A stretch of 64,000 nt of DNA from assembly GCF_000524195.1 (NCBI RefSeq), contig NW_020170459.1:47194-111193 (forward strand). Reading direction: 5' to 3'. Position 1 is the stretch's first letter, and each line of letters opens with the position of its first letter. The DNA is from Echinococcus granulosus. Lineage: Eukaryota > Platyhelminthes > Cestoda > Cyclophyllidea > Taeniidae. Under the pieces are notes generated by a model. It made no database searches, was not told the DNA's origin, and saw only the letters and a list, made by a program, of their open reading frames with translations. Positions 26,328-40,200 of the stretch are shown here, piece after piece. Both the position numbers and the translations under genes were made by a program.

Positions 26328-29300
26328 TTAAGGCAGCTGACGCTGCTGCTGCGGCTGCGGCTGCTCCTGTTGCTGTTGCACCACCTGCCGTTTTGGGTGA
26401 GTACAAGAGTTCATGTGGTCCGGCCAGTGTAATTGTTGGCACGTCGTATTACAGTACACCGTATTCCAGCAACAGTAAAAGAAGGCCTCATTTCCACAGT
26501 ATGTACACTGCAAAGAGCAACGGAGAGGAGGCGAGGGTTAATCACTTCCTCTTCACCTTAGCAAACGATGAGGCTCTCCCTCAATCTTGACGTGGAAGTA
26601 CCCCACAAAAGCAGCATTTAGTACACTGAACAAAGAAGTCTTCCAAGAGATAGGCACCGAAATCAGTGAAGTCAGCAACAGTGAAAGAAAGTTATCAACG
26701 CCGAAATTCCACATCGACTTTTAATTTGTCAGCCAGGGTTTATTTTCTGAAATCCCCTTTAACCAAACCAGCCCTAAGAAGCAAACACCATCCAACGAAA
26801 ATAAAAAAATCAAGAGCTCAATATCAGCATGCATCAACAGCGAGGAAGTGAAGAAAGTGTGCGCTAACCCATTGCTTCCTCTTCACAACATCGATCAGCC
26901 TTGAAGCCTCTTGTTCGCAGATTTTAACCACTCCCTCCACCGCGGCTAGCAACTCCGCCTCCCACACCGCACGCAGCTCGGTGAGACGGTCACGATGACT
27001 GCTCGCGACCTCGTAGCGCGTGTAGTCCAACAGCAGCCGAAGGCGCTCCAGTTCCTGACTTTGTCGAAGCACCTCCGCACGCAGCAGTGCCATCTTCATT
27101 TTGTTCTCCTCGAGGAATTGCGCCGAAACTACAACATTTGACGCGGTTTGGGTCTCCCGGTCGTCTGTTATCAAAAAAAGTACATAAATCACGCTTTATT
27201 AGAAAGGGAGCTTGGAATTTTGGGGTGTAAAATGATGATAGACAAATGCAAGGCCAATTTAAAATGATATATTAAGAACAAAAAAGAAGTAACGCGTACG
27301 AGTGGTGATCAGAGTCGCTTCTTGGATAGGTGCTTCCACCTCGGAGGCGGCAGTGGAAGCTGCAGAAGCACCAAGAGCTGTGGCAGCAGTTGAAATGGAA
27401 CAGGTCTCATTGATAGACTCCTCGAGATTCCGAAAGACACTCTCCATCAGAGACTGAAATCGCCCAGAGAACAAGTCTCGAGCTTCTTGGAAGCGAGCAA
27501 TTAGATCTGCCTTGGGATCACCTGAAGGTGTGTTATCCAGGTGGCGTAGGGGAAGGGTTGACGATGTAGAATCCCTTGATGGTAAGAAAAACAATAGGTC
27601 ACGGGGCTGAAGCAAACCTTCCTACGTTCGTGAAAATTACAAATTCAATATGATCAGCACATTCTTTTAAGAACAGGCGTATTTTTAGAGACAGAGGATT
27701 GTGTAGCGGCAATATGAAGTAGCCGTGAAGCCAAAGAGCCATTCAGTTACTCTTTCCAATAAATCGGCTCAGGCCATGAACACTTACGTTGCAGGAGTCG
27801 TTTCCATATCCGGGGCCTCCACATTCTCATACACGGGATTCCCAACCTGCACATTGGTACTGAAAGAATAAAGTGGAGGGAGGATAAAAGCGACCAAATT
27901 TTGATGCAGCCATCCAGCATGCAATGCAAAAAAGGGAAGATTAAGTCCAATCACTATCGATATTTAGTAAATCCGACCCAAAACAAATCACTGTCAGTTC
28001 AATTAGTTCCAAATCATAGGAAACAAAATTAGCAACTGTACCTTTATCGTTCTGAACAAAAAGAACGGGTTGAGAGGGACAAGTAGGTGGGAGCTGCTGA
28101 AGGGCTTCCTGGTTAAAACACATGTCTGGTCCACGAATGGACCAGACCCCACCCTCCAAATTAGTAAATAACGGAGTGGGCAGGCATGCACGCTCACGCG
28201 CTGAGCATGGGTAAAACCTGAAGGCATGACTAGGGGTCATCTGAGAGAGGGTATGTGTCAGCTGTTTGGGAAGGAAATATTTTTGGGCACTGCAAGCGAG
28301 GTAAGCTCAATTTCTAAATCTAAACACATCCAACCTATAACCTGTTCTCGTTGCAGCAAAATCCGTAAACTTCATCCCTCCTAATAATTGGATTGTTAGC
28401 CTCACATATGTGATGCCTCTACTTGCCTACCTGAGCCCGGGATTACAAATGCAACGCGATAGATAAATGGCAGCAACAAATCATCCATATTGTAAACAGA
28501 CTAGATGCATCTAAAACAAGGAAAAGGATATTGGGAATTGATGATATAAGGATAAACGTATTTCGCAGTCTTAGAGTGGTAGGTGGATTAGTTAGTTCAA
28601 CAACGCAGTAGGCGCGCGTATTCATCTCGAGAGTGAGTCATCCTCCAGCAGCTATGGTGATTCACAAACTAGGCAGATTGATTTGATATTTTCTTCCTTA
28701 AACAACTGCATTAGAGACAAAATTTCCCTCGGGATCCCGGAAACAGGTGTGACGGATGGCCACAGCTCGCTTTTTATCCATCCTCAATACCTTGAATCAA
28801 AATCCGCCTCCAGCTAATTGCTTCAGGTTGGCAAACTTCAAAATGTGTCAGGGTGCATTTCCATTTCTAAGATTGGGGTGATCTCGCCCAACCCCCAACC
28901 ATGAAGGGTGGGACATCGTAGCAACTAATTTTTTTAACAAAAAACCCCCCGAATAAAGCATACTGTTTTTCGCATTTCAAAGCATCGTGTGAATGTTTTG
29001 ACGACAATAGGAAAAAGGGAGAAGCGGTCTTGACAAGACAAAGAAGACTTGGGTAGTCGCGCTCCCTGTAATCGCTAATGACTAACACCTGCCCTAAAAA
29101 GGGAGGTAAAAGTGCATTCTCCGATTGTACCTTGCGTGGGAAACCAGTCGGTCAGATTGGTGAACCAAGCGAAATCTATACTAAGAACGATTTGGAAATT
29201 TGGGCGGCTCAATATGCGAAATACGAATTACCCAGAGCTCACCATACCGAAAACCAAAGCAGCCAAAATAACCCCGATTCGAGGGCATGAAAAATTATCT

Positions 29301-32300
29301 CGGTTTCGGTAGGTGGTGGCTTAAGGCTCCACCAGGCGGATTGGCCTATGGACCCCAACCCTTTTTTTGGGTTGACAATGCCTATTCAGCCCGAAAAGTG
29401 TCGCCTCTCACCTTCAGGAAAGTCTCAACGCGCTACATATACATTTTATACTTCTATTTGGTTATTTTATACTGGTCAGATCAACTGGAAGTCATTTAAG
29501 TCGTTAAATGGGTGGGTGGATGATAAGTTGTTTTCCGCCCTGCGAACATAAGACAAAGTTGTTAATAACCAGACAAGACAAGATTTGCACAAAATACCGC
29601 CACCAGGCTTAAGGGGGAAAACGCACTTGCGCTCCGAATCCTGCACCTTATCTCCCGCATCCGTGTGAGGGAAACTACAAAGAGGCTCGTGAGGCGGTCC
29701 CTCTCTGTCTCCGTGGGAGTTCCTGAAGGACGACAGCAGGTTTGTAGAAAGACGGGCCAGTAGGGGTTCGGAAAAGTCCTCCGAGGTTAGGGATCGACTG
29801 GTTCCACTGAGAGGAAATGTGCTAGAGGACGATGATGATGACTGAGGGGGTGCCGACGCCAGCCTTGTTTGAAAAGATGGTGGAGGGGGAGGTGGGGGGA
29901 GCGGTGGAGATGGGGCGGGGGGAGTTGCCGAAGGCACTGAGGTGGCGAGGGAGGGTGAGGAGGGGAGACAGCTTTCTGAGGTATGAACAAAATCCACCTC
30001 GTCACCAGTAGGTCCCGGTGAAGCGGCTGCCCCAGACTCAGAGGAAGCTGGAGAAGGGAGGTTATTTCCTGCAAGGATCCATTGGTTGAAGGACCTACGA
30101 TCAACACCACCACAAAAAAACAACGTAGTGGGAATAAAACCCAGAATGTCTGTTGAAACAAAGCATCTCATACCTGGCAAACCGAGATTCCATGTATTGC
30201 TTAGAAAGAAATGATGAGCAGCGTGTACTAGACATCTAGGGTATCACTGCAGCAGAGAAGCATCATGTCAGCACATGTGCATGACACGAAGCTAGATTTA
30301 TAAATGAGAACTCAACAACCAATAGCCAAGCTAAACAATAAGCCACGTGTCTATTGGCCGGTAACGCGCAATTGCACTGATATCGCAGAAGAGATGAAGC
30401 TGACGGTGAGTAGTTAAGGCAACGAACACTAATGAATGAATACCGGCAAAAAGACAGGAGGAGAGGCCCTTTGGCAACATCTTGATTACCAATTTTTGTC
30501 CACGAAGTTCTAATGCTGGGCAGTGTGGGTGTTAGTTCCTCGCCGCCACCAGCTTTTCTCAATTAGTTTCGGTTTAAAGATATCAGTTATAAATGCACAT
30601 CCGACTACGTGGACCTTCGTAGTTTACCACCACTCAACCACTCCATTAGTGCCATAGTTGCTTGACACCCGTGTTAGTGGCATTCCTATTCTTCCATATG
30701 CCCTTAATAAAGCTACTTAAGTGCCACATTGGTGGATCCACGCCTACAGGACAAAAGAGATGTCGGTTTGGATGACTGCTATATCGAAACATCGTAGAAG
30801 GAAGACGTCTGCACTCCAGACTTACAAAAAAGGGACCATTGAAATCACACCAATGTCGTGGTAGTTGTCACAAAATACAGGCATGCTTGACAGGCCGTAA
30901 TAATTACATCAAGATTTGCCTTTAAAATATCGGAATGATTCATTGAAAACCGCGTGAATTTTCACTTAAATACGGTAAAAGTTGAAGAGATGACTGAATA
31001 GAGAATACAACCGTGTAAAGCCACTCTATATGAAGTTTTCAGGACATTTCAACGAGGAGTGATTAACTGCGAAATCCGCTCGCTAGAGCACATTGATTAA
31101 CTTTGAGTACCTCACAAGATACACCACTAATGGCAGAAAATCATTGTAGGATTTTGGATGCTGTGAGGATTGTAGCACACCCGACTACTGAGGACGACGA
31201 TTAAAAGACAACGAAGGTTGTTCAACAGAATATCGGCTGTTTTCATCGTATTTTTAACTGCGTCAGTTGCGATTCGGTTCCCACACTAGTATCATAGAGG
31301 TATGCTCACGCCGCTGCCAAGGGACATTCCATGCCGTTTCAATTTATACCAAGAGAAGACAAAGCCTTAACAAAGAAGCGCCTCACCTACCCATAATGCT
31401 GTTTGATGATGTGTTGGGAGAACGGTAATACGCGGGAGGCAGGAGCAGCAGGGAATCGAAATTTGGGAAAGGCCTGGACAAGGAGAGAAAGATGGCGGCG
31501 TAGCTCCTCACAGGCCCGGGCGTGGGTCTCTGCGTCCTTCAGTTCGCCAGAATCGGGCAGTCGCCTGAGTCCTCCTTCCGTCTCCTTCTCGCTGTAGGCG
31601 GTGGTGGTGGCGGCGGCGCCAGAGGGGGTGTTTGCGTTCACGGAGACGCTGAGACAGGTGTGCAGAGTTACGTAGTTTGGCGGCGTCTTGCGAGTGGCAT
31701 AGGTGCCAAAAAAGGAGACCAGGAGGAGCTTGTTTGGCAGCTCCGCCATCATCTTCCCCGGCCACCGTCGCCCCTCCTCGAAACGAACCCATACGACTGG
31801 GTGGATCACAGTCTGTAATTAAAGTAGACACCATTCCTTGACTAATCGGGTGTGTTAGACTTCGAACAAGTAGAATTTTGATCTGATATCAATCGCAGAC
31901 GGTCTGAACTTCATTACACTTTGAGCTGAACTCCCAATGCGTGGAAGGAGGATCGTGCTTTGAGCTTGCAAGCAGAATTAAGAGACTCACACAGGGTTTG
32001 GTGAACCACAGCCCCTCAGCAAGGTCGGTAGTAAGGTGCTCGGTGGGTTTTCGCATCTCGGGACGTCGATATATGTGCGGTTCACACTTGGAGATGGCGG
32101 GGAAGATGAAAGTAGTCGAAGGGAGGACAGGAAGGGCGATAATTCGATTGAGGTAGCAGGTGGGACAGGCTCGCAGGAGTTCGATCTCGCAGAGACACGC
32201 TTGCTCTAGAGAACGCGCCTTAACCAAGAGTTGGGGGTCTGAGAAAATGAGGAGAGTACATTGAATAAGATCATCTGCGCCCACCTCTGGCCGAAAATTT

Positions 32301-35300
32301 GTCAACATTTATAGTTGGCTTGCTTGTCAAGAGATGAGCGCACGATAAGAATAGCAAATATAAAGGTGAGATGAACTTACTTGGCTTTTCCTCGGATATG
32401 AAGCAATTATGAATGATCCAGAGGAAATCAGCCAGAAATGCATTCGTTGATTTATATTGGCCAGCATTGACTCGCTGAAAAACGGGAGGGGGGGGATTAG
32501 TTTGCGTTCAGAAAAAAAGCTATGCAGAACCAGTTAAACCACACCTGAAGGAGTGTACGAAGATCCATAGGATATCTGATGGCACCCGACGTGCCGAAAT
32601 TTTCACTAGAATCGACTGATTCTCGGAATGGTTCCGCCTAAAATTGCAAAAAAGTTGCGCTGAAGTTACATTAGAATAAGACGGCTTCTGCATACTTCAT
32701 TACTCAAGCACTGCTGATAAAAGCTACTCAAACACCAATTAAGTAAGGAACTTTCTTGGGAGACGGCTATAAAATGGACACGTACCCAGCTTTGAATGGA
32801 CAAGAAATCAATCATAAAAGCCAACGCCTTATTAAGTTGGTTCTCGTAGGTCACAGTCGAAACCACTGGTCCCCATTTCACCCCGTCCGATGTGCCCAAA
32901 GCTAGTTCACGACACAGGGCGCACTGCCAGTTTTCATGCGACAAGCCTTCACCCGACTTACTCTCTGGAATGTTTGAGCAATTGGAATGGTAGACGCGGG
33001 GACAGCTGCTGCAGGATTTCAACTAAAACAGCAAAAAGTCTCGAAATTCTGGAGAGCTAGTACCTAAATCTGGGGAAAATTCAAGTTCTACCTGTCCAGG
33101 ACGATGACAAATCCAGCAGAAGTCATCAACTGCCTCCTGAGAAGAGTCTGAGGGGTGTCTAGCCTTGATGTTTGGCACCAGACCCGGACTCATTGGACCC
33201 GTGCTGCGCCTAGGCAGTAGCCAATCCGTCTGCTCGGTCTGCGAGAGCAGGGACATCTGGATATTCTCCAAACCCTGCTTTCGACTATTGCGACTCCGCT
33301 TCTTTACCGGTGACGAGACGGGCTGGACAACCGTTGTACCCTCGATAAGGGATACACATCTACCCCTAACTGGTGTAGGTGTACGAGTTTCAGATTGTCT
33401 ATTTGTCCTGGAGGAGTTTCGACTGCTTCTTCCACCTGTTGATTCCCTTAATGAGTTCCAATCGGGATCTAGAAACGCAAGTTAGCAGCACCAGTGATGA
33501 CAATGGCCGATCGCTAGTGTAACCATTGGGTCCAGTACCATCCTGTGCAACAACGTGGGTTCTACCACAAACAGCATTTGATTGAGTTCTACGTCAGAAC
33601 CACCTTTACGATGTCTTTTATCAAATTTGATTTTATAATGCTAAACAATTGTTCACGGTTCTTTCATTAGATATCAATGATGAGGAGCTCGCTCGAGAAT
33701 GTGATGCTGTGGGGCAAAATCTCCATTTTTAGTAAAGGTATCATCATTCTCCTCAAATGTTACTACCTGTTAAAAGAGAGTCGAGCATGTCCGGTGTACT
33801 ACCATCTTCCAGTCTATCCTGAAGCGGTAAAAACAAGAGCATGAAATTAGCACATGTAAAATAGTTGCATGCGATAATGATACCTAGACAAATAGCCACT
33901 AAACGGATACAGCAAAACAAATAACAAAGCCACCGATTAAACTAATTGTGTAAAGACCTGCGGAGGTTCCAAAAACATCAAACAATAATTCACCGTCTGA
34001 TTGGTGCAAAAAAATGCAACATAATGATACGATAGGCAAACAGCACATACATTAAAAAGCGATGAAAATCACAACTATCAAGAGGCCCAAAAGCCAGTTT
34101 GAGGTGGCCACGAACCCACTTCAAGACGAGAGCAACGGATGGGTAGTGTCCCAGCATGGTCATCGTGGCTTACATATGCGCGGATTCATGACGCATAAGA
34201 TACTGGCTTACTTTAAATATAGGGATGGCTTCTAAACCTTATTTTGCATCAACTAGCACGACCACCCCATGAATATCAATCGTCTTAGAACTGATCTGTA
34301 GTAGCAGTCTAAAAATGCCCGAACCGTTTTGAACTTCCTTTGGTTCTACAGGTAAAGAACATACCCTGCTGCCCGTCCCATACTAACGTACTTTCAGCTT
34401 TGTCTTACTTTATACGATGACAATCAGCTCCAAAGATAGGTGTTAACTAATTGCGGTTTGACCAGGGAATCTAATATTCATAGTATGGAATAAAAACTCC
34501 TTATCAGATTTAATAAATCGTGAAATCATAGTCTGCTGCAATGAAAAAGCTGACCAACTATTTATGGATACCCTGATTATTTTGGGCAAAACATGTTCTA
34601 GTACAATATGAGGCTTCTTAATTTTTTTCGAAAAGGAACGCAGGGCGACATACTCTAGAAATTCTTCTACGTTTCTTCCGTGTGGAGCTGTCACCTTTGT
34701 CAGTGAAGCGTGTGTTTGATGATCGGGAGGGAGTCCGCGACTTTGCAGCACTTTTACGACGTGTGGGCATTTCGGATTCTAGTAGCAAAATGTGAATATT
34801 ATTTCCGTTGAACTACGGGAAATAAAGCAAGTTGTCAGAACACGTATAAAAGCAAGAAAACCACACCAATTCCAAAGACCACACTTTGAATTTAGAAATT
34901 TAGACCAGGCTGAGAATACACATTGAGGTGGTTAATTTGCAGTTTTTTGACGACTCAAGAACAAGGCGTGAAAGCACAACCTCGTTTGCGGGGAGCACTA
35001 GTATTTGCCTCTTTGGAGTAAAGGGGCGAATTTTCTGAAGGCTGGTAACTGTCTGATTGAAAATTGCAATCGATTACAAGAGGCCCCTCTAAAAACGGTG
35101 AAAAGATAGACTCACCAAATGTGTTAGATATCTTGAACAGAAAAATAAATCACAACAAGTTACCGGAAGGAATATCATCATCAGAGATCTGAGTGCGCGA
35201 ACTTCGTCTGATATTGCCACGAGACCTCGAGGATTTGCTTCTGAAAGACAATAGCTGCAATAAGACAGTAATCTCTCGAAATGATCTCGTACTCCTAAGA

Positions 35301-35373
35301 CAAAACGTAGCAGAAAACTAAAAGTACCGCCGACAAACGTGCAAACAGAGACTCAGCTCACGTACCTCGACAT
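26328..35373 (-). CDS. zmynd8: ZMYND8-like chromatin reader: PHD, bromodomain, PWWP and MYND zinc finger
   Basis: There are 15 coding exons in transcript order: 35373-35366, 35240-35164, 34778-34654, 33818-33767, 33468-33092, 33022-32786, 32637-32545, 32474-32381, 32238-31991, 31812-31391, 30094-29627, 27859-27788, 27574-27300, 27164-26869, 26507-26328. They total 3024 nt (1007 residues) and every phase agrees. The Arg/Ser-rich N-terminus is followed by a PHD finger at about residues 203-252 ([26 protein letters not shown]), a bromodomain at about 265-375 ([24 protein letters not shown]), the trailing zinc-binding Cys of the family (CPTCYL, WFTKPC), PWWP from about 440 ([21 protein letters not shown]), a Ser/Pro-rich stretch, a coiled coil at about 860-930 and MYND at 949-984 ([16 protein letters not shown]). 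This order is that of ZMYND8/ZMYND11, nuclear readers of acetylated and methylated histones. The MYND is closer to ZMYND8. At 29.6 kb the donor was chosen because only CAA|gtgcgt keeps frame. Confidence 0.93.
29300..29445 (-). repeat. Possible solo TRIM-like LTR end inside a ZMYND8 intron
   Basis: The plus strand shows a block near CAGCCCGAAAAGTGTCGCC and then ACCTTCAGGAAAGTCTCAAC, the reverse complement of the conserved LTR start seen at 16.6 kb. It lies within the 1.77-kb intron 27860-29626. The remainder is diverged. Confidence 0.4.
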
Positions 35374-37206
35374 GTCTTAACTCAAAAACGATTAGTTATT
35401 ACGCTTGGAATAAAATATGAGTACATCTAAGAAACATGGAGTGGAAACTGAGAACATCATCGTCATCACTAAAGAACAATCAATACGTTGTCACCCTGTA
35501 TCCTGATTTTTGTTTCCCCATCCAGGGGAGCTGCTTAACTAAAAATAGTGGGGAAAAGCATGGGACTTGATGACGCGTGGCCTACTACAATTAATTACGT
35601 CTCAAACGCGGCAAACACCTGGCTTTAGATGACTGTATTCAAGTGCCATACATTATTTAGTAAAAGCATGCACTCAAAACCGCAACGGAAAAGAAAATCA
35701 GAGCACACAACTAGGAGACATTCAAGTAACAAAAAGTGACCCTAGGTAGTAGGGTGGATTTTCCAAACGCCACTCACGTTTCAGAATCCCTAGTCATCAA
35801 CTGCACTATGCATAGGAACCTAGGACGATGCTCAGGTTAGTCCATTTAAAATCAGTTTATGTGATATTATGAAGTGACACCACAATATTACGATGACATT
35901 AACACGAACACATGAAAGACTCGCTTAATCTGGGCTATTTCATTAAGGTAGGCCACCGAAACAACACTAATGTACCAATCAAATTCGCAAGTTTGAAGGG
36001 AAGATGTTTACTAACTAATACTATTTGAGGATACGTGTTCACCCGTAAACACACCATCAGTGGTTTCAAAGGTCTGCTGCACAGCTTTTCTGAGTTTTCA
36101 TCAACGATGTTTGTGGCTTAGGAACATTTCGCCCTAATTCTCTAACATTGCTGGAGGTTCTAAATCCATAACCAAAAAGAGCTATATTAGTTATCTTTCG
36201 AAGATCGGAGTGAAGAAAATCCAGACAGAAAGATTAAAGGAATTATACTGGTCTCGAAAATCGGCATAAAATATCGGTGCAATGTATGTCTGTCGAAATG
36301 CACCTCTTGAGGAGGATTTGTTTAGTAACCACGATTCTCGCAATGGAACAGGTATCATCTTCCCCCGAAAAGGATATGCATTATGAACAAGCACAACTCT
36401 GGCAATTTCATCGCTGCAATTATAAGGAAAAGGATATGTCTTATGTAATCATTTCAAGTATCAAGACTAATGCATTTAGCGGTTCGCTAAATACTGAAAA
36501 ATTTGCGTAGGACAAATGTCACAAATGCTTAAAAACTAAAACCAGGGCGCATCTTCCATTTTCTGACCTTCAACCAAAAGATGAAAATTTGAGTACATGT
36601 GGGATATTGGTTCTAGTGTAGCTGCTTATTTAAGTTTAGAATTGTGCTAAAAGGCAGCATTCCTTAGACACCATCTGGAAATAATCGCTGAAGTCATTGC
36701 GTCGGCAAACTTCTCAATATTTTCTCAAGTTAGCCTATTTTTTCGTTGCAGTAGATAATTACTTGTTTTACTATCTAAGGGCTTCTAAATTGCCTTTTAT
36801 CCCAGCTTTTCTATCGTTTTCATGAAAAGACATGTAACCAACAGCACTTTGTTTAAATACATTTGAAACTACAAACTACTCCGTTCTCGTGCGTGTGGTC
36901 ATCTGGTTAGTCTTTCAGGATTTCGACTGTTCTCCCATCTAGGTAAGTGATATGGGTGGTACAGCTCCATACAGTGTCCTACTTAACAACAATGCCTTTT
37001 TATTTGTGGCGTCCCTGCCGTGCATAATCCCTAGGATTTTTCACTGTTTCTATTGTGCTGCTGATAGTTTCTTTACCTCTGAATCATCTAGTTGATTTTT
37101 GCTAAACTGTTTCCATATTACTGTGGTTGTTAATATATTTGAAGCTTATATTCGCAAGCATGTCTCTTTTCTTTTTGCATTACCCCCACTTTGACTGGTA
37201 ATTTAG
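35374..37206. promoter_or_regulatory. Divergent intergenic region between ZMYND8 and RAB3IP
   Basis: This 1.8-kb spacer separates two genes whose first recognised coding exons point away from each other. It must contain the promoter of each, or one shared bidirectional promoter, plus any 5' UTR exons. It is AT-rich with no CpG island and no clear TATA-Inr pair. A 77-codon open frame (36277-36510) resembles nothing and is left out. Confidence 0.45.
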
Positions 37207-37207
37207 G

Positions 37208-40200
37208 ATGGAGGGCAAAAGCATTTCGAAAAAACTGACTGAAGAAAATAATGAGCTCAAGCACTACATCGATTCCCTAAATAAGGAATGCATGGAGTTG
37301 CAAGCTGCACTTTTTGAAGAGGCAAATAAAATGGTATCCTCATTTTTTTGATTAACATAATCTAGGCGCAAAATGCTTACGCTGCTGAACACGCTGCCGT
37401 TAAGCGTGCTAAAGAAGTAGAGAAGGAAAATTCGGTTAGCAAACTCGGCTTTCCTTTTCTTTTGTTACTTTTTTTGGAAACAAATCCTATCCTATTTTCA
37501 GATCCTCAAAAAAGAAGTACAAGCCCTCAAAAATACTCTTCGGCTGCATGAAGAAAAATCAGGCGTGTTCGCTGTACAGAGGTCAGTTCAACGCTATCCT
37601 GTCTTTCATGACTACTCACTTTCCGTATCCCTAATCGACTAGCAATCTATATATTTTCCTTGGCCCTACATAATTCCGCATTTTTAGGTTCGAATTGTAT
37701 TGAGTGGTTTGTTAATCAGTAATATCTCACAAGTTCATTTGCTTAATTTAAGATTACCTTTTTTCTTGCACAGTTATAAATGGCATTATAATAATAAAAT
37801 CATATGCTACATATTCAAATATAGGCGCTAATCATCTTGACTACAAACGAATTTTTAAGTTACGTGTTACTGCTCAAGTATTTCGCCATTTTTTATTCTG
37901 CTCTAGCATATCAGTACCTGTATTGTAGTTCAATAAAACAGATAGGCGTGTTACGCAATTTGTTTGCCATTTTACAATCACATAGCACAAATTGTCACCT
38001 GCATCACAAAAGGTATTCAAAAATTCTAATCATCTAGGATTCGCGGAGGGTTAATTTATAACGTGGCGTTACGACCCCAGCGATTCAGTTAACTGTGTAA
38101 CGTCCCGTTTAGTTTGGTCAGAAATAAACTCTCATTTAATCATTTTAAAATTCGTATCTTCACGCTGTTTGATTAGGGCTACTGCGTCAGCAGTCTACTT
38201 AAGACCAAGTATAAAAAGACATACAGGATCCCTAATTGTTGATTTGAGCTGCTGGCGTCTCGTTATATACACCTACTCCAAGGGTCTTGCTTTAATCCCT
38301 CGCCACTGAAGCCATTGTCTTTAAGGTGAAGCTAGTTCTACACTACAGGTCAATGTCAGGCATGGTCCCGACAGCTAGCACACCGGAGGCGGAGGAGAAG
38401 GGCAAGGGCAATCGTCTGCGACGTCTTAGCTATCTCCTCAGCCCCGCCCCCACCCCACCTCACTCCTCCAACCCTCTTGCCTCGCAGGTGGATCGACGTC
38501 GGTGGAGCTCTACCTTGAACACTTCCATCATTAATGTAACCTCGCAGGAGCCCGTCACTCGCAAGTACCTCCTTGAGGCCCTCACTTCCAGTGCTACTTG
38601 TGCTGAAACAGTGGGTGACGACCACTTTCAGGCGAGTTCTCACTAATCAAAACTGTTTGATGCCTCAAGTACGAGCCTACATTTTGCATATTCTCGTTAC
38701 CTGTTAGCTCTCCTTAAAAGTCTAGTCTGTTGAAAGTATTTGTATGTTTTTATTTGGAATACTAAGATAGGTATTTGGATACACTATTGACAGGAGTAAG
38801 ACAAATGCCGTCTGTCTGATATTTAAATTCTACCAGCCTTCTTATTGTTAGCTTTTGTTTGACACTATTGATGTGCACAAACGTGTTCGGCGTCTCACTT
38901 GGTACTTTTACAACCACTTTTGCCGAAGGTCTGTCCGCTTTATCGTGCTAGTTACCTCCTAGCGACTTTCTCGACATATGCTGCCGGTTTTGAGACTATC
39001 AACAAAAATAAAGATTCATTGATAGTATTGATATCTTCAGTGAGTTACTATTCAATGCAAATCTCCCACCCTTCCCTGTTATAATTGAATAACTTTCCAC
39101 ACTGATCAGTATCAGGTTTAAATACATTTATTAAACAAGTAAAAACAAACGCTTTATGATGACGTTTTAGACAAAATACCGCACGAAGGCTCCTAACACT
39201 CCTTGCCACAAATAAAAGCTGGCTTTCATAAGTTTTTATTATTAGCTTTTAATTGTAGCAAGGAGTGTTAGGGGCCTTCGTGCTATTTTTTTTGCCTAAA
39301 ACGTCACTACAAAGCGTTCGGTTTTTTCGTGATGGAAGTTAGGCATATGTCGGTGAAATGATCTTTGACTTCTCGCAACCTCCTTGCCATTTACCTTATC
39401 GACTTTGCCTTGGTGATTTTATCGTCTTCAGTTTACTTCTTTCCAAAGACACTCTCTCACATGCTTACGTTATAATTGTTCAACCCATTTTCCTACAGTT
39501 TTCATCCGTTTCTGTTTCCTTAATTGACTGTGATGACGACTTTACTGTTCCTTTTCACCTCAAACCGAAGCACCTAATCTGTTTCTCTATGTGATCCCAC
39601 ATCTCCCTCAAACAGTTAATCACGCTGTGTGTAAGCCCTTGCATCGGCTCATTTAGTATGCACTGATTTAAATAAGTTGGAGTCTGCAGAATTCAATTTA
39701 CCTCACCCTCTCAAGTGGGCTTGCACTCTTAATGGCATCCATGGCTTTTGTTGTCCGCTGAACTCTTCAGTCGGCCCTCAACAGATCGGGTTTAGCCAAA
39801 CCGGAAGTATAGTTTTCGAAGACGTGTTTGCTCTCGAGTGCGTGTGGGTAAGCGTGTTTACCATACGTCAACTTTCATTTTTGGACTTCATAGTTGTCAC
39901 ACCAAATCCGCCTCTTTGGTTTCTCTTGTGCATGCTCAGGCGCATTGCATCAATGTGTGCATTCCGATTTGAGAGTATTTCCCGCACTTCAAGCGCATTT
40001 GAACAACAAGATTTTTAGCAGTGCTGACGAAATTAGCTCCCTGTACGCAATCACGTGGTGCGATTTAACAAGATACTGACCTAATTAATCGATTTCTCTG
40101 ACATGTGCAATTGCGTCATCTCTAAACAACTCCGAATGGGTGATATTCTTGCTGCAAATCATTTTTACCATACCTTCATCATTTCTTATTACTTTTGATT

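Noticed and set aside
27941..28240. Open frame on the minus strand considered as an extra ZMYND8 exon
   Set aside because: No donor gives the phase needed by exon 27859-27788, while a donor at 29627 joins the flanking exons directly in frame.
29078..29499. Overlapping plus-strand open frames
   Set aside because: They lie antisense inside a ZMYND8 intron, have no family match, and overlap a probable LTR remnant.
38615..38640. Alternative end of RAB3IP exon 4 at CAG|gcgagt
   Set aside because: It would need a GC donor and break phase with exon 5; the GT donor at 38615 fits.
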